A program made the translations under genes and the position numbers. Of a stretch of 64,000 bases of DNA, positions 15,311 to 30,236 are shown piece after piece. Origin of the DNA: Nemania diffusa (lineage: Eukaryota > Ascomycota > Sordariomycetes > Xylariales > Xylariaceae); the NCBI GenBank assembly GCA_038501195.1, contig JBBPUQ010000007.1:1-64000 (forward strand), read 5' to 3'. Numbering within the stretch: position 1 is the stretch's first letter; every line of letters starts with the position of its first letter. The notes below the pieces were generated by a model that searched no databases, was not told the DNA's origin, and worked only from the letters and a program-made list of their open reading frames with translations.

Positions 15311-18300
15311 TAATTAAATAAATAAAAAATATAAAAATTTATTAAAATTTATAAAACTTATAAATTTTATATATATATATATATAAATAATTTATATATA
15401 ATTTTTTTAATTATATTTTTTTTTATAAAATATATATATAAATTAATATAAAACTTTAAAACTTAAAAATAAACTTTAAATTTTATAATTATTTTAAATC
15501 TTTTTATATATATATATATAAAAAGTTTTATTAATACTAATTAATAATTATAAAATATAATTATAAATTAACAAAATAAAAAAGCAAAATTTAATTATAA
15601 AATAGTTTTTATATTAGATCTTTTATTTTTTATATAAAAAATAAATTATTATTTATATTAATTAAAAAAAAAAGAATTAAATTAACTATTAAATAAAAAA
15701 AATTTAAATATTATAAAATTAAAATAACTTTTTATATAATAATTTAGTTATTTTTATATAAAAATTAATAAAACTATAAACTATTTTATATATTTAATTT
15801 TTTGATTATTTTATTTATTTATTTATTTTTTTATTTTTTTATTTTTTATTTTTATTTTTTTTTTTTTTTTATAACTATATTAAAATTTATAACAAAATTA
15901 GCTATAACAACTATAACTATAATAGTTAAAAATAACTATTTTAAATCTTTAAATAAAAAATTATATTTACTTTTATATAAAAATATAACTAAAAAAAACA
16001 GCATTAATATTTTTAAATAAAAAAATAAAATCGATTTTAAATATTAAAATATTATAATTAACTTAAATAATATAATTATTTTAATATAATTATTAATATA
16101 TTTTATATAGTATTTGAAAAAATATATATAATTAAAAATCAAAAACAAATAATTTATATAAATATTTATAATAAATTTTAATAATTAAACAAAATTTATA
16201 TTTATAAATATTAATTATATATTTAAATAAATATTTATTGTAATAGTTAAATATAACAAAAATATTAAAATATATAAAAAAATATTAAACAACTGATTTA
16301 TATATATTTTTAAAAAATTTAGCAAAAATAACAATAAAAAATTAAATAATAATATATTTATATAAATAGTTTTAATATTTATATTAGCAAATATATTAAA
16401 ACTAGCAATTATATAAATAAATTTTTTAATATTATAGCTAATTATATTAAAACTAATAATATTAATATATTATATAATATTTAGTATAAATAATTAAATA
16501 TTTAATTTTTTTATATAAATAAAAATTTAAAAACTTATATTTATTTTTAAAATTTTTATTATATATTTTATACTTTTTTTTATATATAAAAATTAATTAT
16601 ATAAATTTTGTTTTATTTAAATTTTTAATAATAATTTAATTAAAACAGTTTAATTTATTATATTTACTAAAATATAACAATTTAATTAAAATTATAGTAA
16701 TAAACTATATAATATATTATATAATAAAGCTTAAATTTTTATTTCGATATATTATCGATTTAAAATTATTAAAAAATAATATTATATAATATTTTTTTTT
16801 ATATTAAAAAAAAAAACTAAACAATATTATTTTAATTATATTAATTTAATATATAAATAAAATAAAATTTATATAATATTTAACAATTATTTTAATATAA
16901 CAATTAATTATAATTAATATTAAACTAATTAAATTATTATTATTTTTATATAAATAAAATAAAATAATTTAATAAAAATAATATTTAAAATATTAAAAAT
17001 TATAATTAATAAATTTTAATTTATATAATATATTTTAAAATTTAGTTATTATAAAAAAATATTACTTTATATAATAATTATATAAATATATTTTAATATA
17101 TTTAAATTTAAATTTATTTTAATTAATTTAAAACTTATATATAAAGTTTTATTTTTTAATTTATAAATAATATTACAGATTTTTTTTAATTAAAAAATAA
17201 ATTATTATTATATAATAAATATTTATTTTATTAATAAACAATATAATATTAAATATTTAAAATAATTATATAATTATAGTTTTAAAAAAAACTTTTATTA
17301 AAAATTATAACAATTATATAATAAAAATAATAAAAATAACAAAAAATATTTTATTTATAAAAAACTTAATTATTAATTTATTAATTATAATTAATAAAAA
17401 AAATCGAAATTAAAAAAGTAATATTTTGTTATATATAATATTTTAAAATAAAAAGCTTTATTATATAAAAAATATAATATATTTATATTAAATTATAAAA
17501 GTAATAAAAACTTTTTATATAATAATAAATTTAATAATAACTTAAATTTTAAAATTAAAAATAAAACGATTTAATTTTTAATAAATTTAATATATTTTTA
17601 TTATATAACAAAAAAAAATATATATATTTAAAATTAAATATTAATATTAAATAATTTTTATTTAAATAGTTAATAAAATAGAAAATATTAAAATATTTTA
17701 TAAAATATTAATATAATAAAAATTTTAACTATTAAAAAAGCTTAAACTAAAACTTTTATATAAAAAAACTTTTTTATATAAATAAATTAAATTTTAAATA
17801 ATATAACAATTTAATTTAATAATATTAAAAGTTTTAAAATTATAAATATTATAATAATTTTAATATTAATTAAATCGATTAAATTTTATATTTTAAATAT
17901 ATTAACTATATTTTTATTATTATTATTAAATATAAATTAATTATATATTTATTTTAACTATATATAAAATATAATTATATAATAAAATAATATAATAATA
18001 TTAATTATATAAAAATAAAAACATTTATTTTTTAATATTAACTAATTAAAACTTATAAATTATTTTATAAAACAAAAATTTTAAAAGTTATATTATTGAT
18101 TTAAATATTTTTATATAAAAAAACTAATAAAACTATTATAAAAAATTAAATATAATAACATTAATATTTTAATATTTTAAAAAATTAAAAAATTTTGCTA
18201 CTATTATTAATTATATAATTAAACTTTAAAAAAATTTAAATTTTTATTAAAAAATAAATATAATTTTAATTATAAAATTATTATTGATATTATATAAATT

Positions 18301-20845
18301 AATAAATAATTAATTTTATATATAATTAATATAAATATTTTATTTTAAATAGCTAAATTTTTAAAGTTTTTAAATATATATAATATTTAAAATATATTAT
18401 ATAAATATTAAATTTTAATATATTAAAAACTGTTTAATTATATTATATATAATTTTAATATAAATTTTTTATTTAAAAAATTTCGCAATAATATATGATT
18501 AATTAATATTTTATATAAAAAAATATTTATTAAAATATATTAAATTATTAAAAAAATCAAACAAATATATATATTATTTTGTTATATATGCGATATTTTA
18601 TATAAAAAAATCGATTATTATATAAATAAAAAAATAATATTATCAATAGTTATAAAAGCTATAAATAATATAACTAAATTAAATAGTTTTATATTTATTT
18701 TATTAATTTTTAAAGTTTATTTTAAAATTAATAGTAATTTATTTTTTTTATTAAAAATTATTTAAAAAATAAAAGCTATATAAAAAACTATAAAAATATT
18801 AAAAAATATTTATATAAAAGTTAATATTAACTAAGCTATATAAATTAAAAATAAATCAATATTATTATATAAAATATTTTTTTTATTTTTTTAAAATAAA
18901 ATTATAATATAAAAAAAATATAAAAATTAAATAAAATTATATAAAATTTTCATAATTAAAAATTGTAATATTATAGTTAATATAATAAATAAACTAGCTA
19001 AATTTTATTATATATAAATTAAATTATATTATAAACAAAAAGCTATATTTAATTTATTATATAAAAAAAATAACTTTTTATATAATTATTTCTAAGTTAT
19101 TAAATAGTTATAACTTTAATATAAAAACAAATTAAAACAATTATTTATATTTATTAACAATTAATATTTTATATTAAAAAAAATTAATAATTATATTTTA
19201 ATTATATAATTAAAATAAAATAATATAATTATTATATTTAATATATTTTTTAAATAATTAAATATAACTAAAATAAATATATTAATAATTTAAAATATAT
19301 TTTAATTTATATAATATAATTTAAATTAATATAATTCAATAAATATTTTTTAAATTAAATTTATATAAAAAATTAAAAATAAAATAACTAAATTATATAA
19401 AAAATTTAAATTAATTATATAAAATTATAAAAATAACAACAAAGTTTAAATTTTTATATAAATATTAATAATTTAATATATAAATTAATAATTTATTATA
19501 GCTTTAAAACTATTATTAATTTAAAATTATAATATATATATAAAACTATAAAATATTTTTTAAATATATATATAATTATATAATAAATTAAATTAAAAGA
19601 TTTATATTTATTTATTAAAAAACTTAAAAAACAAATATTTAATAAATATTATATTTTAAATTATATAACTATTATATAAATTAATTAAATCAAAATTATA
19701 TTAATATAAAATTTATTATAAATATTATTGTTAAAAATTAAATATAAAAATATTTATATATAATTTATATTTATTATATATTAAAAAAAAACTTAATAAA
19801 TTTATAATTATAAAACTTTAAATAAACAATATTTTTAATATTATATTTAAAAAGTTTTTATATAAAAAAAAAACCAAGTTATTATTTTATATAAAATCGA
19901 AAATAAAATTAATATTTAAATATTTTATCAAATTTAATAAAAATAAAATCTAAATAAATAAACAAGATTTTTTTTTTATTTAATAAAAATAAACTAAATA
20001 ATTATATATTATTAACTTTTATATAAAAAATTATTTTTAATAATATATTATTTAATAAACTTAAAATATATATATTATATTAATATATTAACTAAAAATA
20101 CTATATAATTTATTAATTGCTATATAAATTCAAAAATTATTAAAAAACAACATTAAAATATTAAATATATAAATATAATAATAAATTAATAATATATAAT
20201 ATAAATTATATTATATACTTTTAAATTTTAATTATATAAAGATTTTTATTTTTATTAATAAAATATTTATAAATAATAAAGATTTAAATTTTTAAATTAA
20301 ATTTATAATTATATTAATTAATAAAAGCTATATAAAAAATACTTTTATAATTAAAAATAATATTATTTATTAAAATTCGATTAAATATAAATAAATTATA
20401 TATAATATATTAACAAATAAATTATATAATATAGTTAATAGATTTGACTATATTATTATATTCGATATAATTTTTTAAAAAATTATTTATATAATAAAAC
20501 TATTAAATATAGTATTAATTATATATATCGATTTTAAATTTTTATATAAATATTTAATTAAATTAAAAATTATATAAAAAAAGCGATTTATAATTTATAT
20601 TATATTATTTTAAAAAATATATAAAAATTATAAAATTATAAAAATATATTAAATCGATAGTAAAAATAACTTAGTAAATATATATATAAAGAAAATATTT
20701 AATTAAATATTAAAAAAGCTAGTTATTATAAATAAACTAATTATATAAATAAAAATATATATAAATTAATTAAATAACAAAAATAATAATAAAAAATTAA
20801 TTAATATTAAAACTAAAGCTATTATATAAAAAAAAAAATCTCTAA

Positions 20846-21153
20846 TATTAAACTAATAATTTAATAAAACTTATATATATATATTAAATATATATAATTA
20901 AAACTTAAATTAAAATTTTTATTAAATAATTAAATAAATAAAAAATACAAAAATCTATTAAAATTTATAAAATTTATAAGTTTTATATATATATATATAT
21001 AAATAATTTATATATAATTTTTTTAGTTATATTTTTTTTTATAAAATATATATATAAATTAATATAAAATTTTAAAATTTAAAAAAAAACTTTAAACTTT
21101 ATAAATTATTTTAAATCTTTTTATATATATATATATAAAAAGTTTTATTAATA
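20846..21153. repeat. Right LTR of element 3
   Basis: This 308-bp LTR aligns with the split left LTR (7973-8057 plus 15310-15536) and with both LTRs of element 4. It starts TA where element 4 has TG, as expected from RIP. Confidence 0.87.
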
Positions 21154-21539
21154 ATATATAATAAATAAATATAAAAAAAAAAAAACTTATTTTTTATATT
21201 TATATAAAAATTATAAAAATTTTTAATTAAATAAAAAATATATTATTATTATTAATAAAAAAAAAAATAAAAAAAAGTTATAAATTATTTATTTTAAAAT
21301 ATAAAAAAACTTAAAAATTAATAAAATTTTATATAATAAAAAAAGATTTATTTATAATAGTTTATTTTTATTTAAAAAAATTAAAAAAAAAAAAAATATT
21401 AAAATTAAAAAAAAATAAAATAAAAATAAAAAAATTAAATATAATATTATTTAATTTAATAAAAAATAATTATATAAAAATAAAATAAAAACTATTTATT
21501 ATAAAATTAATATAAATATAATACAAATAAAAAAAATAA

Positions 21540-21594
<55 letters not shown>

Positions 21595-21781
21595 AGATTT
21601 ATAATTAAATATAAAAAAAAAAAAAAAAAAACTATTTTTATATAATATTATTAAAATAATAAAAAATAATAATTAAATTAATATTATTTATATTTTAAAA
21701 TAATTAAAAATAATAATAATTATAAATAAAATTAAAAAGTTAAAAAAAAAAACAATAAAATTAAAAAATATATAAAAAATA
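21154..21781. repeat. AT-rich spacer with 51-base poly-A run
   Basis: This 0.6 kb between elements 3 and 4 has no open frame. It contains an uninterrupted run of 51 A (21543-21593), the longest homopolymer in the window, and a shorter one near 21,613-21,631. Confidence 0.7.
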
Positions 21782-22089
21782 TGTTGAACTAATGACTTAA
21801 TAAAACTTGTATATATATACTAAGTGCATATAACTAGAACTTGGACTAGGACTTTTATTAAATAATTGAATAAATAAGAAATATTAGGACTTACTAGGAT
21901 TTATAAAACTTATAAGTTCTATATATATATACATATAAATAATTTGTATATAATTCTTTTAGTTATATTTTTTTTTATAAAGTATATATATGAATTAATA
22001 TAGAACTTTAAAATTTAGAACTAAATTTTAAACTTTATAAATTATTCTAAATCTTTTTATATATATATATATAAAAAGTTCTATTAATA
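21782..22089. repeat. Left LTR of element 4
   Basis: This 308-bp LTR starts TG. It is intermediate in mutation level between the LTRs of element 3 and the right LTR of element 4. Confidence 0.9.
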
Positions 22090-25000
22090 TTAATTAGTAA
22101 TTATAAAATATAATTATAAATTAATAAAATAAAAAAGCAGAAACTGATTATTATTAAAAATAACTTTTATATTATATTTTTTTTTTTTTTATATAAAAAG
22201 TGGATTATTATTTTTGTTGATTAGCTAAAAATGTGTTGAATTAACTGTTGAATAAACAAAGTTTAACTATTGTAAAGTTGAAGTTTCTTTTGTAATAATT
22301 TAGTTGATTTTTGTATAAAAATTAACAAAACTGTGAACTATTTTATATATTTACTTTTTTAACTATTTTATTTATTTTATAACTTTTATTTTTTTACTTT
22401 TTATAATTATGTTAATATTAACAATAAAAGTAGTAGCAGTAATAATAGTTGTAGCAATTAAACAAACTTAAAACAACAATTTAATAGCTTTATATAATAA
22501 AAATAACTTTATATATAAAAATATAGCTAAAAGTAGTAATATTTAAATAAAAATTTGAAAAAAAAAAATAAATCTAAAGTATTAAAATATAATTATTAAT
22601 TTTAATATTTTTTTAGAACTTATAAAATTAACAATATATTTTATATAATGTTTATATAATTATATATAACTAAAAGTTAAAAGTAAACAGTTTATATAAA
22701 CATTTGTAATAAACTTTAATAAATAAACAAAACTTATATTTATAAATATTAGTTATATATTTAAACAAAAATTTAATATTATAATTAAATATAATTTAAA
22801 TATTTAATTATATAGTATAATATATAATAACAAATTTATTTATATTTTTAAAAAATATAAAAATAAAAATAATAACAAATTAAACAATAATATATTTATA
22901 TAAATAATACTAGTTTTAATATTTATACTAGCGAATATATTAGAACTTTTTGTTATATAAACAGATTTTTTAGTACTATAACTAGCTATATTAAAATTAG
23001 TAACATTAATATATTATATAATATTTAGTATAAATAATTAAATATTTAGTTTTTTTATATAAACAAAAATTTAAGAATTTATATTTACTTTTAAAATTTT
23101 TATTGTATATTTTGCGCTTTTACTTATATATAAAAATCGGTTATATGAACTTTTTTTTATTTAGATTATTTATAATAGTTTAATTAAAACAGCTTAATTT
23201 ATTGTATTTACTAAAATATAACAATCTGATTAAAATTATAACAGTAAATTATATAATATATTGTATAACAAAGTTTGAATTTTTATTTTAATATATTGTT
23301 AACTCGGAATTACTAAAAAACAATATTATGCAGTATTTTTTTTTATATTAAAAAAAAAAACTAAATAGTATTATTTTAACTATATTAATTTAATATATAA
23401 ATAAAACAAAATTTATATAATACTTAATAATTACTTTAATATAATAGTTAACTATAGTTAGTACTAAACTAACTGAATTATTATTACTTTTGTACAAATG
23501 AAACAAAACAATCCGACGAAAATAATGTTTGAAATATTAAAAACTATAATTAACAAGCTTTAATTTATATAATATGTTTTAAAATTTAGCTATTATAAAA
23601 AAATATTACTTTATATAATAATTATATAAACATGCTTTAATATACTTGAGTTTAAATTTGCTTTAATTAATTAAAAACTTATATATAAAGCTTTATTTTT
23701 TAATTTGCAAATAATACTATAAGTTTTTTTTAATTAAAAAATAAACTATTATTATATAACAAATATTTATTTTGTTAATAAATAATATAATATTAAATAT
23801 TTGAAACAATTATATAATTATAGCTTTAAAAAAAACTTTTATTAAAAACTATAGCAATTGTATAATAAAAATAACAGAAATAACAAAAAATGCTTTATTT
23901 ACAAAAAGCTTAGTTATTAGTTCATTAATTACAGTTAACAAAAAAAATCGAAAACAAAAAAGCAATATTTTATTATATATAATACTTTAAAATAAAAAGT
24001 TCTATTGTATAAAAAATATAATATATTTGTATTAAATTATAAAAGTAATAAAAACTTTTTATATAATAATAAATTTAATAATAACTTAGATTTTGAAACT
24101 AGAAACAAAACAGTTTAATTTTTAATAAATTTAGCATATTTTTATTATATAACAGAAAAAAATATATATATATAAAACTAAACATTAATATTAAATAATT
24201 TTTATTTAAATAGTTAATATAATATAAAATATTAAAATATTTTATAAAATATTAGTATAGCTAAAGTTTCAATTATTAAAAAAGTTTAAGCTAAAACTTT
24301 TATATAAAAAAACTTTTTTATATAAATAAATTAAACTTTAAATAATATAACAATTTAATTCAGTAGTATTAAAAGTTTTAAAGCTATAAATATTATAATT
24401 ATATTAATATTAATTGAATTGATTAAATTTTATATTTTAAATATATCGACTTTGTTTTTACTGTTGTTATAAAATATAAATCAACTATATGTTTATTTTA
24501 ATAATATATAAAATATAATTATATAATAAAATAATATAACAGTATTAATTATATAAAAATAAAAATATTTGTTTTTTAATATTAACTAATTAAAAGTTAC
24601 AAGTTATTTTATAAAACAAAAGTTTTAAAAATTATATTGTTGATTTAAATATTTTTATATAAAAAAACTTATAAAGTTATTACAAAAAACTAAATATAAT
24701 AACATTAATGTTTTAATATTTTAAAAAATTAAAAAGTTTTGTTATTATTATTAATTGTATAATTAAGCTTTAAAAAAATTTAAGTTTTTATTAAAAAACA
24801 AATATAATTTTAATTATAAAATAATTATTAATATTATATAAATTAACAAATAACTGATTTTATATATAATCGATATAAATATTTTATTTTAAGCAGCTAA
24901 ATTTCTAAAGTTTTTAAATATATATAATATTTAAAACATATTATACTAATATTAAATTTTAATATATCAAAAACTATTTGATTATATTATATATAATTTT

Positions 25001-27358
25001 AATATAAATTTTTTATTTGAAAAATTTTGTAATAATATATAACTAGTTGAAGTTTTATATAAAAAAATACTTATTAAAACATACTGAGCTATTAGAAAAG
25101 TTAAACAAGTATATATATTACTTTGTTATATATTTGATATTTTATACAAAAAAATCAGTTATTATATAAATAAAAAAATAATACTATAAATAGCTATAAA
25201 AGTTTTAAATAATATAACTGAACTAAATAATTTTATATTTATTTTATTAGTTTTTAAAGCTTATTTTAAAATTAATAATAATTTATTTTTTTTATTAAAA
25301 ATTATTTAAAAAGTAAAAATTATATAAAAAGCTATAAAAATATTAAAAAGTATTTATATAAAAGTTAATATTAATTAAGTTATATAAACTAAAAATAAAC
25401 TAGTATTATTATATAAAGTATTTTTTTTATTTTTTTAAAATAAAGTTATAATATAAAAAAAATATAAAAGTTAAATAAAACTGTATAAAATTTTTATAAT
25501 TAAAAATTGTAATATTACAGTTGATATAACAAATAAACTAGCTAAATTCTGTTATATATAAATTAAACTATATTATTAATAAAAAGCTATATTTGATTTA
25601 TTATATAAAAAGAATAATTTTTTATATAATTTTTTTTAAATTATTAAATAGCTGTAATTTTAATATAAAAGTAAACTAAAAAAGTTATTTGTAATTATTA
25701 GTAACTAGTACTTTATATTAAAAGAAATTAACAATTATATTTTAGTTATATAATTAAAACAAAATAATATAATTATTATACTTAGTATATTTTTTGAACA
25801 ATTAAATATAGCTAAAATAAATATATTAGCAACTTAAAATATATTTTAGTTTATATAATATAATTTGAATTAATATAACTAAATAAGAATTTTTTAAACT
25901 AAGTTTGTATAAAAAATTAAAAATAAAACAATTAAGCTGTATAAAAAATCTAAATTAATTGTATAAAGTTATAAAAATAATAATAAAATCTAAATTTTTA
26001 TATAAGTATTAATAATTTAATATATAAATTAATAATTTATTATAGCTTTAGAACTATTGCTAATTTAAAACTATAGTATATATATAAAGCTGCAAAATAT
26101 TTTTTAAATATATATATAATTATATAATAAGTTAAACTAAAAAATAAATATTTAGCAAATATTATGTTTTAAATTGTATAACTATTATATAAATTAATTA
26201 AATTAAAATTATATTAATATAAAACTTATTATAAACATTATTATTAAAAATTAAATATAAAAATATTTATATATAACTTATATTTATTATATACTAAAAA
26301 AAAACTTAACAAATTTGCAATTATAAAATTTTAAATAAACGATATTTTTAATATTATATTTAAAAAGTTTTTATATAAAAAAAAAATTAAGCTACTATTT
26401 TATACAAAATTAAAAACAAAATTAACGTTTAAATATTTTATTAAATTTAATAAAAACAAGATTTAAATAAACAAATAAAATTTTATTTTTATTTAATAAA
26501 AATAAATTAAACAATTATATATTATTAACTTTTATATAAAAAATTATTTTTAATAATATATTGTTTAATAAGTTTAAAAAGTATATATTATATTAATATA
26601 TTAATTAGAAATATTATATAATTTATTAATTATTATATAAGTTTAAAAACTGTTAAAAAACAATGTTAAAGCATTAAATGTACAAATATAATAGCAGATC
26701 AATACTATATAGTAAAAACTACATTATATATTTTTGAATTTTAATTATATAAAAATTTTTATTTTTATTAATAAAACGTTTATAAATAATAAAAATTTAA
26801 GTTTTTAAATTAAATTTATAATTATATTAATTAACAAAAGTTATATAAAAAATACTTTTACAATCGAAAATAATATTATTTATTAAAATTTAATTAAATA
26901 TAAATAAGTTATATATAATATATTAGCAAATAAGTTATATAATATAGTTAATAAATTTAACTATATTATTATATTTAATACAATTTTTTAAAAAATTATT
27001 TATATAATAGAATTATTAATTGTATTATTAGTTATATATATTGATTTTAAATTTTTATACAAATATTTAATTAAACTAAAAACTATATAAAAAAAATAAC
27101 TTATAATCAATATTATATTATTTTAAAAAATATATAAAAATCGCAAAATTATAAAAATATATTAAATCGATAGCAAAAATAACTTAGCAAATGTTTGTAT
27201 AAAAAAAGCACTTAATTAAATATTAAAAAAGCTAGTTAATATAAATAAGCTAATTGTACAAGTAAAAATATATATAGATCAGTTAAACAGCAGAAAAAAT
27301 AACAAAAAATTAATTAACATTAAAACTGAAGTTACTATACAAAAAAAAAAATCTTTAA

Positions 27359-27666
27359 TGTTAAACCAATAATTTAACAAAACTTATATATACACACTAA
27401 GTATATATAACTAAAACTTGAACTAGAACTCTTATTAAATAACCGAATAAATAAAAAATACTAGGACCTACTAAAATCTACAGGATCTATAAGTCCTACA
27501 CACACATACATGTAAATAACCTACGTACGACCCTTCTAGTTGTACTTCCTTTTATAAAATACACATACAAATCAATACAGAACCCTAGGACCTAAAACTA
27601 GACCCCAAACCCCACAGATTACTCTAAATTCTCTTGTATACATATATACAAAGAGTTCCACCAATA
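27359..27666. repeat. Right LTR of element 4, least mutated copy
   Basis: This 308-bp LTR starts TG and keeps many C and G bases (clearest at 27,440-27,660) that are T or A in the three other copies. It is the best available template for the ancestral LTR of this family. Confidence 0.9.
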
Positions 27667-27671
27667 AAATA

Positions 27672-28933
27672 TATTATATATTAATAAAAAAAATATTAAA
27701 AAAAAACTAAAAAACAATAATATAAATATATTAAAAAATAATAAATTATTTTAAAAAAAAACATTATAAATAAATAATTTCAAAATAATAAAAATATAAT
27801 TAAATAAAACTATTTTTTATAAATTTTATACTATAATTAAATTTAAATATTATTTATATTATTTTTAAAAAGCTTTATATTAAAAATTTAAAAAAAAAAT
27901 TAATATTATAAATTATATAAACTATTAAATTTAATTTATAAATATAGTTTTAAATAATTGTTAAAATTATATTAATTATATATATTAAATTATTTAATTA
28001 TTTTAAAATATAATATATATATTAAAAAAACTTTTTTTTTTTAAATTAAATTAAATTATAAATAATATATATTTATAACTATTAAATTTTAACTTATTAT
28101 AAATATATAATAAATATATTAATAAAATTATAATATATTATATATTAAATAATTAAAATTAATTTTTTATAATATTATTTTTAATAAAAAAGTTTAAAAA
28201 ATATTTAAAAAATATAATAAAAATAAAAATTAAATTATATTAAAAACTAGTTATATTAATTTTATATATAATAATATTTTTAAAATTAAATATTATATAT
28301 ATAATATTATAATTTTAAAAATTTTTAATTAATTTTAATTTTATATATTATAAATTATTTATTAAATAATTTAATATATATATAATATATTTTTTTAAAA
28401 TTATATATAAAATATAAAACTATAAAATTTAAATTTTTTTAATAATAAAAAATATTTTATTTATAAATAATTATAAAATTTATTATTTTTTATTTAAATA
28501 TATTATATTATTATTTAAAAATATAATTTTATAAAAAATTATTTATTAAAATATTATATTTATTTTTATTATATAAAAAAATAATAGTTTTTAAAATATT
28601 ATTTTATAATTTTATTTTAAAATTAAATAAAATATAAACAATTTATTTAAATAATATATAAATAATTAAATTAATAATAAATAAAAATAAAAAATAAATA
28701 TTAAATTTAAATATATAAATATATAAAATATATAATTATATTAAAAATATTTTAAAAAAAACTTTAAAATAATATATTTTTTTATTAATTAAATATTTAT
28801 TAATAAATTAATTAAAAATTTATTATAAATTTAATTTAAATATTTTTAAATTTTTATTAATTTTAAAAATATAAATTTAAAAAATAAATAAAAAAAACTT
28901 TTTGATTATTTATTAATTTATAATAATTAAAAT

Positions 28934-28977
<44 letters not shown>

Positions 28978-30198
28978 AAATAAATTATATTAATTTTTAT
29001 TTATTATTTTTATTATTTTATTTTTTATATTTATTAAATATTAAAAATTTATATTTTTATTTATTAAAATTTTTAAAAAAAAAATATATTAAATATAAAA
29101 AAAAAAACTATTAAAATATATAATAAAACTATATATTTATTTATATTTATTAATATTAACATTAATAATATAAATAAAAAAAATATTAATAATATTAAAA
29201 AAAAAGAAAAATAAAAAAAAAAATAATAAAAATATAAAAAATAAATAAAAATTTAAATATATAAATAATTTTATAAAAAATATAAAAAATAAATATAAAT
29301 ATAAATAATAAAAAAGTAATAATAATAAACTTTTTTTTATTGATTTTAAAACTAATTTAAAAAATATTATAAAAATAAAAAAGTTGTTATATAAAAATTA
29401 ATAATTAAAAGTTATTATAATAATTTTAAAAAATATTAAAATAAAATTTATAATTTAAAAAACTTTAAATTAAATAACTATTATTAAATAATAAATAAAC
29501 AATATTATATAATTTAAATTATAGTTATATTTATTAATATAATATTTTAAATATATATATAAAATATAAAAAAAACTTATATAAATATATATATATATTT
29601 TAAAAAATATTTATAATAATATTAATTATAATATTTTATATTAAAATATAAATATATATAATATTTAATAAACTATAAAGTTTAAAAAGTTATATTAATA
29701 AAAAAAAAAAAAAATTGTTATTGTTATAATTATTATTAACAATAATAAAAATATAAAAAATATAAATAATAAAATAAATAATAACATTTATAATAAAAGT
29801 ATGAAAAATTTTAATAATAATAAATTAAAACTAAAAGTAAAAAAAAAAAACAAATATTTAAATATGTTTTATTTTTTTTTTTTTTTTTTTTTTTAAAAAA
29901 AACTATAAAAATTTTTTTTTAAAAATAAATTAAAAATAATTATAAAAAAAATAAAACTATTTTTTAAAAATATTAATATATAATTAATATTTTATAATAT
30001 AAAATTAAAAAATTATTTATTATATTAAAATATTATAATAAAATAATATTATTTAAAACTTAAAATAATATAAAAACTTTTATAATTAATTTAAAAGTTT
30101 TATAAAATATATATTAATAATAATAATAATATTTATAATTATAAATTAATTTTAAGTTTATTTATATAAAAAAAACATTAAAAAATTATAATTTATAA

Positions 30199-30236
<38 letters not shown>

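Larger units (their letters stand above)
7973..21153. mobile_element. RIP-degraded LTR retrotransposon, element 3 (hosts element 2)
   Basis: The left LTR is in two pieces, 7973-8057 and about 15310-15536, because element 2 inserted into it. Joined, it matches the right LTR at 20846-21153. ATATA before the left LTR (7968-7972) equals ATATA after the right LTR (21154-21158). Without element 2 the element is about 5.9 kb, equal to element 4, with which it shares LTRs and internal sequence. An A-run just before the right LTR looks like a polypurine tract, which suggests + strand orientation. No open frame survives. Confidence 0.87.
21782..27666. mobile_element. RIP-degraded LTR retrotransposon, element 4
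   Basis: Two LTRs of 308 bp each lie at 21782-22089 and 27359-27666. AAATA occurs before the left (21777-21781) and after the right (27667-27671), consistent with a 5-bp target duplication. The 5.9 kb element aligns with element 3 throughout and in the same orientation. An A-run directly before the right LTR resembles a polypurine tract. It is less mutated than element 3 but still has no open reading frame; the superfamily is not determinable by eye. Confidence 0.9.

Noticed and set aside
15802..16020. 72-codon open frame in the AT-rich block
   Set aside because: Composition is almost only Phe, Ile, Tyr, Leu, Lys and Asn, as expected of AT-rich DNA by chance; it lies inside element 3 internal sequence that is otherwise stop-filled.
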